From Sphingobium sp. D43FB (GTDB lineage: Bacteria; Pseudomonadota; Alphaproteobacteria; Sphingomonadales; Sphingomonadaceae): a stretch of DNA of 61,198 nucleotides. The stretch covers positions 1 to 61,198 of the forward strand of contig NZ_NMUA01000026.1 of the NCBI RefSeq assembly GCF_002312805.1. The letters are read 5' to 3'. The notes below the pieces were generated by a model. The model was not told where the DNA came from, did not search any database, and saw only the letters and a program-made list of their open reading frames with translations. Positions 17,247 through 25,674 of this stretch are shown here, piece after piece. Position numbers and translations under genes: made by a program. Position 1 is the first letter of the stretch, and each line of letters begins with the position of its first letter.

Positions 17247-19643
17247 TCAATGCCGCAGCGTAGCGTCCCCATCGCGCCCCTGGCCATTGCTCGGCTGCGC
17301 GGCCAGGTCATCCTCTTCGGTCCAGGCGATCGCTTCGGGCACCGACATCAAGGCGCGCGCCAGCACTTCGTCCACATGGCTCACCGGCACGATTTCCAGC
17401 CCGTCACGGATGTTGGCCGGAATTTCCGCTAGGTCTTTCTCATTTTCCTGCGGGATCAGCACTGTCTTGATGCCACCGCGCAGCGCCGCCAGCAGCTTTT
17501 CCTTCAAGCCGCCGATCGGCAGGACGCGACCGCGCAAAGTCACCTCGCCGGTCATCGCGACGTCCTTGTGGACCGGAATGCCGGTCAGCGTCGACACGAT
17601 GCAGGTCACCATGCCGATGCCCGCCGATGGCCCATCCTTGGGCACGGCGCCCTCGGGCAGATGGATGTGGATGTCCTTGCGATTGAAGATGCTGGGCTTG
17701 ATGCCATAGCCCGGCGAGCGCGCCTTCACATAGGAGAAGGCCGCCTGGATCGATTCGGTCATCACGTCGCCGAGCTTGCCGGTCGTCTTGATCATGCCCT
17801 TGCCGGGCACAGTCACCGCCTCGATCGTCAGCAATTCACCGCCCACCTCGGTCCAGGCCAGACCCGTGACCGCGCCGATCTGATGTTCTTCTTCACCGAC
17901 GCCATGGCGATATTTACGCACCCCGGCATAGTCGGCGAGCGTGTCCGGCGTGATGACGACCTTCTCATAGACGCCTTCAAGGATCTTGCGCAGCGCCTTG
18001 CGCGCCAGCCGCGCGACTTCGCGCTCCAGCGTGCGGACGCCCGCCTCGCGGGTATAGTAGCGGATGAGGTCGCGAACGGCCGCCTCGGTCACTTCGAACT
18101 CGCCTTCCTTCAGGCCATGGGCGTCGATCTGCTTGGCGATCAGATGCCGCTGCGCAATCTCGACCTTCTCGTCCTCGGTATAGCCTTCCAGCCGGATGAT
18201 CTCCATCCGGTCCAGCAAGGCCTGCGGCAAATTCAAGGAATTAGCGGTCGTCACGAACATGATATCCGAAAGATCGACGTCGATCTCCAGATAATGGTCC
18301 TGGAATTTGCTATTCTGTTCGGGGTCCAGCACTTCGAGCAGTGCGGATGCCGGATCGCCTCGGAAATCCTGGCCGAGCTTGTCGATCTCATCGAGCAGGA
18401 ACAGCGGGTTCATCGTCCCCGCCTTTTTCAAGTTCGTCACGATCTTGCCCGGCAGCGAGCCGATATAGGTGCGGCGGTGACCGCGAATTTCCGCCTCGTC
18501 CCGCACGCCGCCCAGCGACTGGCGTACGAATTCGCGCCCGGTCGCCTTGGCGATCGAACGGCCAAGCGAGGTCTTGCCCACGCCCGGCGGGCCGACGAGG
18601 CACAGGATCGGGCCTTTGAGCTTATTGGTGCGCGCCTGCACCGCGAGATATTCGATGATCCGGTCCTTGACCTTGTCGAGCGCGAAATGATCCTCATCAA
18701 GGACATCCTGCGCACGCTTAAGGTCATTCTTGACCTTGCCCTTCTTGCCCCATGGCAGGCCCAGCAGCACGTCGAGATAGTTGCGCACCACGGTCGCTTC
18801 GGCCGACATGGGCTGCATGCCCTTGAGCTTCTTCAACTCCGCAGTGGCCTTCGCCCGTGCTTCCTTGGAAAGCTTGGTCTTGGCGATCTTCTCGGCCAGT
18901 TCGGCCAGTTCATCGCCTTCCTCGCCCTCGCCATTGCCCAGCTCGCGCTGGATCGCCTTCAACTGCTCGTTGAGATAATATTCGCGCTGGGTCTTTTCCA
19001 TCTGGCGCTTCACGCGGCCACGGATCTTCTTTTCGACCTGCAGCACGCCCAGTTCGCCTTCCATGAAAGCGAACACCATCTCCAGCCGCTTGACCGGATC
19101 AGCCTCGACCAGCAGCGATTGCTTGTCGGACACCTTGACGTTGATGTTGGCGGACACGGCATCGGCCAGCCGCCCGGCATCCTCGATCTCGCGCAATTGC
19201 ACCGGCGTTTCGGCGGGCAGCTTCTTGTTGAGCTTGGCGTAATTTTCGAACTGTTCGGCGACCGAGCGCATCAGCGCGGCAGCTTCCGGCCCTTCGGCAG
19301 CAATATCCTCGATCGCTTCGACATCGGCGACCAGATGCGTGCCGGTCTCCGCCATCGTCGTCAGCCGCGCGCGATGCTTGCCTTCGACCAGCACGCGCAC
19401 CGTGCCATCGGGCAGCTTGAGCAATTGCAGCACCACCGCCACGACGCCCGTATCATAGAGCGAATCCTGACCCGGATCATCCTCGGCCGGGTCGAGCTGC
19501 GACACCAGGAAGATTTCCTTATTGCCTTCCATCGCCGCTTCCAGCGCGGAGACGCTCTTGTCGCGACCGACAAAGAGCGGGACGATCATCTGCGGAAAGA
19601 CGACGATGTCACGCAGCGGCAGAAGGGGATATTGCACAGTCAT
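17247..19643 (-). CDS. lon: ATP-dependent protease Lon
   Basis: A 798-residue cytosolic AAA+ serine protease that degrades misfolded and regulatory proteins. The N-terminal LON substrate domain starts YPLLPLRDIVVFPQMIVPLF; the Walker A motif GPPGVGKT is at residues 351-358 and Walker B is FLLDEIDKLG. The proteolytic domain has the catalytic Ser673 (PKDGPSAGIGM) and Lys716 (GLKEKLLAAL), giving the normal 43-residue spacing of the Ser-Lys dyad. A short Gly/Asp-rich tail follows. In alphaproteobacteria Lon also degrades CcrM, DnaA and SciP. hup follows on the same strand. Confidence 0.99.
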   Translation of the reverse strand: MTVQYPLLPLRDIVVFPQMIVPLFVGRDKSVSALEAAMEGNKEIFLVSQLDPAEDDPGQDSLYDTGVVAVVLQLLKLPDGTVRVLVEGKHRARLTTMAETGTHLVADVEAIEDIAAEGPEAAALMRSVAEQFENYAKLNKKLPAETPVQLREIEDAGRLADAVSANINVKVSDKQSLLVEADPVKRLEMVFAFMEGELGVLQVEKKIRGRVKRQMEKTQREYYLNEQLKAIQRELGNGEGEEGDELAELAEKIAKTKLSKEARAKATAELKKLKGMQPMSAEATVVRNYLDVLLGLPWGKKGKVKNDLKRAQDVLDEDHFALDKVKDRIIEYLAVQARTNKLKGPILCLVGPPGVGKTSLGRSIAKATGREFVRQSLGGVRDEAEIRGHRRTYIGSLPGKIVTNLKKAGTMNPLFLLDEIDKLGQDFRGDPASALLEVLDPEQNSKFQDHYLEIDVDLSDIMFVTTANSLNLPQALLDRMEIIRLEGYTEDEKVEIAQRHLIAKQIDAHGLKEGEFEVTEAAVRDLIRYYTREAGVRTLEREVARLARKALRKILEGVYEKVVITPDTLADYAGVRKYRHGVGEEEHQIGAVTGLAWTEVGGELLTIEAVTVPGKGMIKTTGKLGDVMTESIQAAFSYVKARSPGYGIKPSIFNRKDIHIHLPEGAVPKDGPSAGIGMVTCIVSTLTGIPVHKDVAMTGEVTLRGRVLPIGGLKEKLLAALRGGIKTVLIPQENEKDLAEIPANIRDGLEIVPVSHVDEVLARALMSVPEAIAWTEEDDLAAQPSNGQGRDGDATLRH

Positions 19644-19784
19644 TCACACTCCGGGCCAAATGGGGCCTGTCCTACGGTTCATCGCCTTTATGGGGATGCC
19701 TATCGCGTCAATCAATCAGGGGATGTCATAATGCGGTCACGATGAACCCAGGGTTATTATAGGGCTCTTCGCGCACATCCGCGC

Positions 19785-20108
19785 TCAGAACGGCAGTTTG
19801 AAGCCGGGGGGCAAGGGCAGGCCAGCCGTCATCTTGCCCATTTCGGCATTGCTGACCTCGTCCGCCTTCTTGCGCGCGTCGTTGAACGCGGCGGTCACTA
19901 GGTCTTCGAGCATCTGCTTTTCCGACGGGGCGAGCAGGCTGTCGTCGATCGACACGCCCAGGATGCGGCCCTTGGCCGACGCCTTGACCTTGACGAGCCC
20001 ACCGCCCGCCGCGCCTTCGACTTCCAGCTTGTCGAGATTGTCCTGCGCACGCTGCAATTCTTCCTGCACACGGCTCGCCATGCCCAGGATTTCGTTCAGA
20101 TCCTTCAT
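19785..20108 (-). CDS. ebfC: YbaB/EbfC family nucleoid-associated protein
   Basis: A 107-residue DNA-binding dimer of the YbaB/EbfC family. It starts MKDLNEILGMASRVQEELQR, with the central VEGAAGGGLVKVKASAKGRI and ISDDSLL-like beta region (here VSIDDSLLAPSEKQMLEDLV), ending in the Met/Gly/Pro-rich tail GKMTAGLPLPPGFKLPF. The ATG at 20108 overlaps the dnaX stop (ATGA); an earlier in-frame start lies inside dnaX. The dnaX-ebfC pairing is conserved across bacteria, and the protein is thought to act in recombination or nucleoid structure. Confidence 0.96.
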   Translation of the reverse strand: MKDLNEILGMASRVQEELQRAQDNLDKLEVEGAAGGGLVKVKASAKGRILGVSIDDSLLAPSEKQMLEDLVTAAFNDARKKADEVSNAEMGKMTAGLPLPPGFKLPF

Positions 20109-21715
20109 TGTCCTACACTCCATTGTTCGAGCCGGTCATCCAGCTCCGCATCGGGAAAGGCCGCCATCGCCGCCTTCACCACCGGGGTTTCGAGAATAGT
20201 GGCGCGGGCATTGGCCTGCGCGGCCTGCTCCTGCGCTAATAATGTGGGCTGCGCCTCGCCATCGCTCTGCGCCACGCGCCAGGCAACACCCGTCACCTCC
20301 TTAAGCGCAGGCGCGATCCGCGCGGCAAAATCCGCCGATAGCGAGGGTGCCGCCCGATAGTCCATTTCAGGCGGCGCATAGCGTACCAGCGCGACGCTAT
20401 CATGCAGTTCCTGCGCCAACTGCCCCTTGCCCCGCTGCCAGAAGGCCTCGATCAGGTCGGGAAAAATCGCTGGCAATTGCGCGGCAGGACCAGCACCTAG
20501 CGTCGCAGCCACCGCGCCCGGCACCGCCGCAGCAACAGGCCCGCCCTCGCGCAACATCCGCGCAATCTCGCCCGGATCGGGCATGGTCGCGGCATGCATC
20601 ACCCGCAGCAGCGCCATTTCACAGCTTTCGATCGGCAGGATGGCGCTCGCCACCTCGTCATGGCCCTTGACCAGCAACTGCCACAACCGATGCAGCGGCG
20701 CGAAGCCGATCTGCGCGGCCCAGTCGGCCAGCGCATCGCGTTCCTCGGCGGACTGGCCGGGGCTGGCAATATCACGCCCCGCCTTCACCAATGTCACGGC
20801 ATGGACCAGTTCCATCAGCCCGCGCATCAGCGCCAGCGGCTCGACACCCAGCGCATATTGGTCACGCACGGCGGCCAGCAGCGCGGCGGTATCGCCCGCC
20901 AGCAACAGCCCCAGCAGACGGCGCACCGCACCGCGATCCGACAGGCCGAGCATATCGCGCACCTGCGCCGCCGTGACGACCGGCTCACCCTCTCCCATCT
21001 CCGCATGGGCGATCGCCTGGTCGAGAATGGAGAGGCCATCGCGCGCCGACCCTTCGGCTGCCTGCGCGATCAGCGACAGCGCGTCCGGCTCGGCCGCGAC
21101 CTTTTCGGCCTCCACCACATGAGCGAAATGGCTGGCCAGCAATTCGGCCGGAATGCGCCGCAGGTCGAACCGCTGGCAGCGCGACAGGACAGTAACCGGC
21201 ACCTTGTTCACTTCAGTCGTCGCGAACAGGAATTTCACATGGGCAGGCGGCTCCTCCAGCGTCTTCAACAGCGCGTTGAAGGCGTTTTTAGACAGCATAT
21301 GCACTTCGTCGATGATGTAGATCTTGTAGCGCGCGGAGACGGCGGCGTAGCGCACCGCCTCGATAATCTCGCGCACGTCATCGACGCCGGTATGGCTGGC
21401 CGCGTCCATCTCGACCACGTCGATATGCCGTCCCTCGGCAATCGCGGTGCAAGGTTCGCAGACCCCGCACGGGTCGATCGTCGGCCCGCCCTGCCCGTCC
21501 GCGCCGATGCAGTTGAGCGCCTTGGCAATGAGCCGCGCGGTCGATGTCTTGCCGACCCCGCGCACGCCCGTCATCAAAAAGGCATGGGCCAGCCGCCCGC
21601 GCCGGATCGCATTGCCCAGCGTCTGGACCATCGCATCCTGCCCGATCAGCTCATGAAAGCTGCGCGGTCGATACTTGCGCGCGAGGACGCGATAGGGCTG
21701 CTGGGAATCGGACAT
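20105..21715 (-). CDS. dnaX: DNA polymerase III subunit gamma/tau
   Basis: The clamp-loader and replisome-organising subunit (536 residues). The AAA+ module begins YRVLARKYRPRSFHELIGQD, has Walker A GVRGVGKT (residues 50-57), a zinc finger with DPCGVCEPC, and Walker B DEVHMLS followed by LLKTLEEPPAHVKFLFATTE. Domain III ends near residue 370; the Ala-rich C-terminal region is the tau-type polymerase-binding part. No obvious slippery A-run for a programmed gamma frameshift stood out. It overlaps ebfC by four bases, and the SRP RNA gene lies directly upstream on the same strand. Confidence 0.98.
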   Translation of the reverse strand: MSDSQQPYRVLARKYRPRSFHELIGQDAMVQTLGNAIRRGRLAHAFLMTGVRGVGKTSTARLIAKALNCIGADGQGGPTIDPCGVCEPCTAIAEGRHIDVVEMDAASHTGVDDVREIIEAVRYAAVSARYKIYIIDEVHMLSKNAFNALLKTLEEPPAHVKFLFATTEVNKVPVTVLSRCQRFDLRRIPAELLASHFAHVVEAEKVAAEPDALSLIAQAAEGSARDGLSILDQAIAHAEMGEGEPVVTAAQVRDMLGLSDRGAVRRLLGLLLAGDTAALLAAVRDQYALGVEPLALMRGLMELVHAVTLVKAGRDIASPGQSAEERDALADWAAQIGFAPLHRLWQLLVKGHDEVASAILPIESCEMALLRVMHAATMPDPGEIARMLREGGPVAAAVPGAVAATLGAGPAAQLPAIFPDLIEAFWQRGKGQLAQELHDSVALVRYAPPEMDYRAAPSLSADFAARIAPALKEVTGVAWRVAQSDGEAQPTLLAQEQAAQANARATILETPVVKAAMAAFPDAELDDRLEQWSVGQ

Positions 21716-21767
21716 CGGTCTGGTCTAGCCGTTCGGGCCGCCATTGTCGAAGCGGGATGATGGCTGG

Positions 21768-21866
21768 AAGGTGGGAGCCGGAACGACCCGTGACGAAATC
21801 ACTGTGGCTGCTTCCGTCAGGACCTGACCCGGTTCGCGACGATCACGTCCGCCCGACTCCCGCGGC
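21768..21866 (-). ncRNA. ffs: Signal recognition particle RNA (small bacterial type)
   Basis: The minus strand contains the SRP domain IV core: GGGTCAGGTCCTGACGGAAG followed by CAGCCACAGTGA, with the GGAAGCAGC Ffh-binding loop. The outer parts pair: GGGAG plus CGGGCGGACG on the 5' side with CGTTCCGGCTCCC on the 3' side, closing a stem of about 95 bases. The RNA binds Ffh and targets nascent membrane proteins to FtsY. The location just upstream of dnaX-ebfC is a conserved arrangement. The exact ends are approximate. Confidence 0.88.
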
Positions 21867-21910
21867 GCATATGGCGAAAGGGTGACAGGATGGCAAGGGG
21901 CAACCAAAGC

Positions 21911-21982
21911 CGTTCGCTTCGAGCGAAGTCGAGAAGCGGCGACCTTGGCGCAAGCGTGTCTCGACTTCGCTCGACACGAACG
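21911..21982. repeat. Palindromic intergenic repeat between bla and ffs
   Basis: Arms at 21911-21934 and 21959-21982 are reverse complements in 22 of 24 positions (CGTTCG..TCGAGCGAAGTCGAGA type). The CGTTCG, TCGAAGTCG and CGAACGG elements resemble those of the repeats at 29614-29728 and 30267-30669, suggesting a related family. It can form a hairpin and could end transcription from ffs or bla on either strand. Confidence 0.75.
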
Positions 21983-21998
21983 GAACGGTGGAATACTC

Positions 21999-22961
21999 CT
22001 ATTCCAGCCCGCTCTTTTGCGCCTGCCCGACAAATTCCAGCGCAGCCCGCGCCGTCTCCGCAATCGCCGCCTCGGCCTTCTTGGCATCGACCGTCGGCCG
22101 ATCGAGATAGACCGCCAATATATATTCATCGCCCGCCGGCGACTTGACCAGCGCCACGTCATTATAAGCGGTGCCGCAGCTGCCGGTCTTGCTGCCAGAC
22201 GTCCAGCCTTCCGGCAGGCCCGCCTTGATCCGCTTGTCGCCCGTGCTGCTGGCGTTGAGCCAGCCGCGCAGCCGCTCGGCGCTCTCGCCCTGCATGTCGC
22301 GGAACAGCAGCCGCCCCATCAATCCGGCCATGGCGGCGGGCGTGGTTGTATCGCGCGGATCGCCCTCGGCGTTTTCGTTCAACTCCGGCTCGTTGCGGTC
22401 CAGCCGGGTCACGCTGTCGCCATGCGCGCGCATGAAGGCGGTCAGCCCCTGCGGCCCGCCCAGCATCGGCAGCAGCAGGTTCGCCGCACTATTGTCGCTC
22501 ACCTCGACCGCCGCCTGCGCCAGTTCGGCCATGCTCATCCGGCCGCGCTTGCGGTTCGCCTTCACCACCGGCGCATAATCGAGAATATCGTCCTTGCTGA
22601 AGGATATCTCCCCCTCCAGCCCGAATTTACCACCCTTAGCGCCGATCAGCACCGCCGCCGCCAGCGGCCCCTTGAAGGTCGAGCACATCGCGAACGGCTC
22701 ATCGCGGTTGAAGCCCAGCAAGAGCGCGCCCTGCTTGTCGACCAGCGCAACGCCCAGCCGCCCGCCGGTTTCCTGCTCGATCTCTTTGGGATTGCGCACC
22801 TGCGCCAGCGCCGATTGCGGCACCAGATAGCGCGGCGCAGGCGGCAGCAGCGAATCAAGCCGTCCGGTCGGCACCGGCTCCTTGGTCTCGTTCTGCTTGT
22901 CGGCGGCGCTGGACGGCGCGGCGATCAGCAGCAGCATGGCAAGCGCGGACAGGCGTTTCAT
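21999..22961 (-). CDS. Class A beta-lactamase
   Basis: A 320-residue exported serine beta-lactamase that hydrolyses beta-lactams in the periplasm. It has a signal peptide (KRLSALAMLLLIAAPSSA). All class A motifs are present: STFK with nucleophile Ser94, SDN (155-157), the omega-loop EPELN (191-195, general base Glu191) and KTG (258-260). Cys93 precedes the nucleophile and Cys262 follows KTGS; these correspond to Ambler 69 and 238, the disulfide pair seen in KPC, NMC-A and SME carbapenemases. The spectrum cannot be read from sequence. An upstream GTG at 22970 overlaps the ferredoxin stop, but the ATG gives the better signal peptide. No AmpR-type regulator is adjacent. Confidence 0.93.
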   Translation of the reverse strand: MKRLSALAMLLLIAAPSSAADKQNETKEPVPTGRLDSLLPPAPRYLVPQSALAQVRNPKEIEQETGGRLGVALVDKQGALLLGFNRDEPFAMCSTFKGPLAAAVLIGAKGGKFGLEGEISFSKDDILDYAPVVKANRKRGRMSMAELAQAAVEVSDNSAANLLLPMLGGPQGLTAFMRAHGDSVTRLDRNEPELNENAEGDPRDTTTPAAMAGLMGRLLFRDMQGESAERLRGWLNASSTGDKRIKAGLPEGWTSGSKTGSCGTAYNDVALVKSPAGDEYILAVYLDRPTVDAKKAEAAIAETARAALEFVGQAQKSGLE

Positions 22962-22966
22962 TGGCT

Positions 22967-23302
22967 TCACATACCCTGCATATTATAGGATTCGGGCGGA
23001 ATACGCACGGTGAGTTGGTCCAGCCCATCGGCGAGGATGATCTGGCACGACAAGCGGCTGGTGCGCGTGGCGGATGCGGCGAGGTCGAGCATATCCTCCT
23101 CATCCTCGCTGGCGCGGCCCAGGCGCGGAAAATCGGTGGCTTCGACGATGACATGGCAAGTGGAACAGGCCATCTGCCCCTCGCACGTCCCTTCGAGCGG
23201 CTGGCCCGCCGCCTGTGCGATGTCGAGCAGCACCGATCCCGCCGGGGCATCGACCTCCTGTCGCCGTTCCCCGTCAGCGCTGATGAAGGTAACCCTGGTC
23301 AT
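22967..23302 (-). CDS. fdx: Adrenodoxin-type 2Fe-2S ferredoxin
   Basis: A 111-residue electron carrier with one [2Fe-2S] cluster bound by Cys40, Cys46, Cys49 and Cys86 (CEGQMACSTC, then LSCQIIL): the C-x5-C-x2-C-xn-C spacing of the adrenodoxin or ISC group, not the plant type. The acidic segment EDEEDMLDL is the partner-docking helix. It lies directly after two cysteine desulfurase genes, so a role in iron-sulfur cluster assembly or in serving a cytochrome P450 is likely. The start is the ATG at 23302. The beta-lactamase begins just after its stop. Confidence 0.95.
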   Translation of the reverse strand: MTRVTFISADGERRQEVDAPAGSVLLDIAQAAGQPLEGTCEGQMACSTCHVIVEATDFPRLGRASEDEEDMLDLAASATRTSRLSCQIILADGLDQLTVRIPPESYNMQGM

Positions 23303-23324
23303 GATGGTGCGACGCTCCCTTTTT

Positions 23325-24413
23325 TTACAGCGCCGCTTGTGCGGCTGCTGCCTTGTTCAATGCCTCCGCAGCGCTCTCCAGTTCGGCCGGTGTCGTATAG
23401 CGGCCAAAGCCGATCCGCACCGATCCACGCGCCTGTGCGTCTGTCAGGCCCAGTGCGCGCAACACATGGCTAGGCCTGCCGGACCCGCTTGCGCAAGCGC
23501 TGCCGAGCGAAAAAGCGATATTGCGGCAATCCGACAACAATCGCGCGCCGTCGATTCCGGCGCGGCGCAGGTTGAGATTGCCCGGATAGCGCGCCGTCAT
23601 GCTGCCATTGATCGTCCAGTCAGCGAACAGGGTGCGGGCAAGGTCGGACAGCGATTCAATGTGCGCGCGGTCCGCCTCCGCCCGTTCGCGCATCAATCGC
23701 GCGGCAACCCCGAATCCCGCGCACAGCGCAGGCGAGAGCGTGCCGGAGCGCAACCCGCCTTCCTGCCCGCCGCCATGGATAAGCGGCGCGAGACTGATCC
23801 CGTCGCGTAGCCACAAGGCACCCACCCCCTTTGGCCCATGGATCTTGTGCGCGCTGATCGCCACCATGTCGCAGGTGTCGGGGATCGGCACCCGGCCATA
23901 GCCCTGCACCGCGTCGCACAGCAGCAACGCGCCCGCCTGATGCGCCAACTGCGCTAGAGGCGCGACGGGCTGGATCACGCCGATCTCATTATTGACCAGC
24001 ATCACTGCCACCAGCGCCACGCCGGGCCGTATCGCCTGCGCGGCCGCTTCCAAGTCCACGACACCATCCGCGCCGACCGGCAGCACCGTCACCGTCCGCC
24101 CCGCGCGCGCCAAGGCCTCCACCGTATCCAGCACCGCCGCATGTTCGGTCGCGATCGTGACGATATCGCCCTTGGGCGCACCCTGAATGGCGATGTTGAG
24201 CGCCTCGGTCGCGCCCGACGTGAACAGCAACCGCCCGCCCGACGGCAACAGCGCGCCGATCGCCTCGCGCGCCACCTCGACCTGCGCCGCCGCCATCCGC
24301 CCCGGCCGATGTGCGCTGTGCGGATTGGCGAACTGGTCGCGCAGCAGCGGGACCATCGCCTCATAGGCTTCGGGGGCCAGCGGCGTCGTCGCCTGATAAT
24401 CGAGATAGATCAT
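23325..24413 (-). CDS. Cysteine desulfurase (NifS/IscS family)
   Basis: A 362-residue PLP enzyme that takes sulfur from cysteine as an enzyme-bound persulfide, giving alanine. The PLP lysine is Lys190 (ISAHKIHGPKGVGALW) and the persulfide-forming cysteine is Cys307 (LGSACASGSG). The N-terminus MIYLDYQATTPLAPEA and the NNEIGVIQPV segment are family features; the Cys-containing loop is of the longer group I type. The start overlaps the upstream paralogue's stop (ATGA at 24410-24413). Together with the other desulfurase and the ferredoxin it forms an ISC/SUF-like unit, but scaffold genes are not in this window. Confidence 0.95.
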   Translation of the reverse strand: MIYLDYQATTPLAPEAYEAMVPLLRDQFANPHSAHRPGRMAAAQVEVAREAIGALLPSGGRLLFTSGATEALNIAIQGAPKGDIVTIATEHAAVLDTVEALARAGRTVTVLPVGADGVVDLEAAAQAIRPGVALVAVMLVNNEIGVIQPVAPLAQLAHQAGALLLCDAVQGYGRVPIPDTCDMVAISAHKIHGPKGVGALWLRDGISLAPLIHGGGQEGGLRSGTLSPALCAGFGVAARLMRERAEADRAHIESLSDLARTLFADWTINGSMTARYPGNLNLRRAGIDGARLLSDCRNIAFSLGSACASGSGRPSHVLRALGLTDAQARGSVRIGFGRYTTPAELESAAEALNKAAAAQAAL

Positions 24414-25525
24414 CGCCGCGCCCGCGTCGCCATCGCCGTCCAGGCGGCCAGGAAGCGATCGACATCGCTATCACGCGTCTGCGGCCCGAAACTCACCCGC
24501 ACCACCTCGCTCGCCACCGCCTCGTCCCAGCCCATGGCGTGCAGCACATGGCTGGTCTTGAGCGACCCCGACGAACAGGCGCTGCCCGCAGACACCGAAA
24601 TGCCCGCCATATCAAACTGAATGAGTTGCGCGCGCGCCGATAGGCCCGGCATCCGGTAGCTGGCGATGGCCGGGATACGCGGCGCATCACGCGCGACGAT
24701 CACGCCACCCGCTGCCTTGATCCCCGCATCGAGCCGCGCGCGCAGGATCGCAGCACCCGGCAACCAGTCTGCCCGCGCCTCCAGCGCTGCGGCCATCGCC
24801 AGGATCGCAGGCAGATTCTCTGTCCCCGCGCGATAGCCCTGCTCCTGCCCGCCGCTCGCCTCAATGAGCGCCAGATCGCGGATCAGCAGCGCGCCGATGC
24901 CCGGCGGACCACCGAATTTATGCCCGCTGATCGCGATCATGTCGGCATCGGGTAGCGGCAACTTGCCCGCGCTCTGCGCACAATCGGCGAACAGGATCGC
25001 GCTATCCCGTGCAAATTCGTCCAACGGCTGGATGACGCCGGTTTCATTATTGACGTGCTGGATGGCGAAAACTGTTGCCCCCCCGTCATCCCCGCGCAGG
25101 CGGGGATCCATCTCCCCGGCTATATCCGTGGCGAGGCTGGGAGATGGGTTCCCGCCTTCGCGGGAATGACGAAGCATATGGACGCGACCATCCCCATCCA
25201 CCGCCAGCCGCCCGGCCCCCTTCGTCACCCGCAGGACCGCATCATGCTCCACCGCCGACGTCACGACCCGCCCCGCCTTCGCCCGGCCAAGCCCGATCGC
25301 GATCGCCTCGCTCGCCCCCGACGTGAAAATGACATGCCCGTCCCAGCCCAGCGCCGCCGCGATCCGGGCGCGGGCGTCCTCCAGCGCGGCGCGCGCGGCG
25401 CGGCCGTCGGCATGGGGGCTGGACGGGTTGGCCCAGCTGCCCATGGCGGCGACCATCGCCGCCTGGGCCTGGGCCAGCATCGGTGTCGTCGCGGCATGAT
25501 CGAGATAGAGACGGTCGGCGGCCAA
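24410..25525 (-). CDS. Cysteine desulfurase paralogue carrying a repeat insertion
   Basis: A second NifS-family enzyme (371 residues), read from a TTG at 25525 giving MAADRLYLDHAATTPM; no ATG in frame precedes the conserved start. The catalytic residues are intact: Lys203 (ISGHKFGGPPG) and Cys317 (AGSACSSGSLKTSHVL). Residues about 118-149 (RHSREGGNPSPSL through MDPRLRGDDG) do not belong to the family; they are encoded by a palindromic repeat at 25084-25171. The family has a shorter, variable surface segment here just before HVNNETGVIQPLD. The insertion keeps the frame, so the enzyme may still be active. Confidence 0.9.
   Translation of the reverse strand: MAADRLYLDHAATTPMLAQAQAAMVAAMGSWANPSSPHADGRAARAALEDARARIAAALGWDGHVIFTSGASEAIAIGLGRAKAGRVVTSAVEHDAVLRVTKGAGRLAVDGDGRVHMLRHSREGGNPSPSLATDIAGEMDPRLRGDDGGATVFAIQHVNNETGVIQPLDEFARDSAILFADCAQSAGKLPLPDADMIAISGHKFGGPPGIGALLIRDLALIEASGGQEQGYRAGTENLPAILAMAAALEARADWLPGAAILRARLDAGIKAAGGVIVARDAPRIPAIASYRMPGLSARAQLIQFDMAGISVSAGSACSSGSLKTSHVLHAMGWDEAVASEVVRVSFGPQTRDSDVDRFLAAWTAMATRARR
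25084..25171. repeat. Palindromic repeat inserted in frame in a cysteine desulfurase gene
   Basis: Arms at 25084-25116 and 25139-25171 (33 bases each) are reverse complements in 29 positions, with a 22-base centre. The ends CGTCATCCCCGC and GCGGGAATGACG are those of the widespread proteobacterial repeat whose translation reads SREGGNP and DPRLRGDDG. The whole element adds a multiple of three to the gene and contains no stop in the coding frame. Confidence 0.85.
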
Positions 25526-25674
25526 GGGGGCTACTCATTGATTGCGGAAATGGCGGCGGCTTCTATATAGGCGGTCTGCCGCGCTGCGCCAGCACATCCC
25601 TTGGCGTGCCCGACGCGACTCCATTTGCCGCCCTGCCCATCCGGGCCGAGTGGCCCAGAACGATAACAGGTGCC

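Noticed and set aside
17568..19745. A 725-residue plus-strand open frame
   Set aside because: It is wholly antisense to lon, whose motifs and length are secure.
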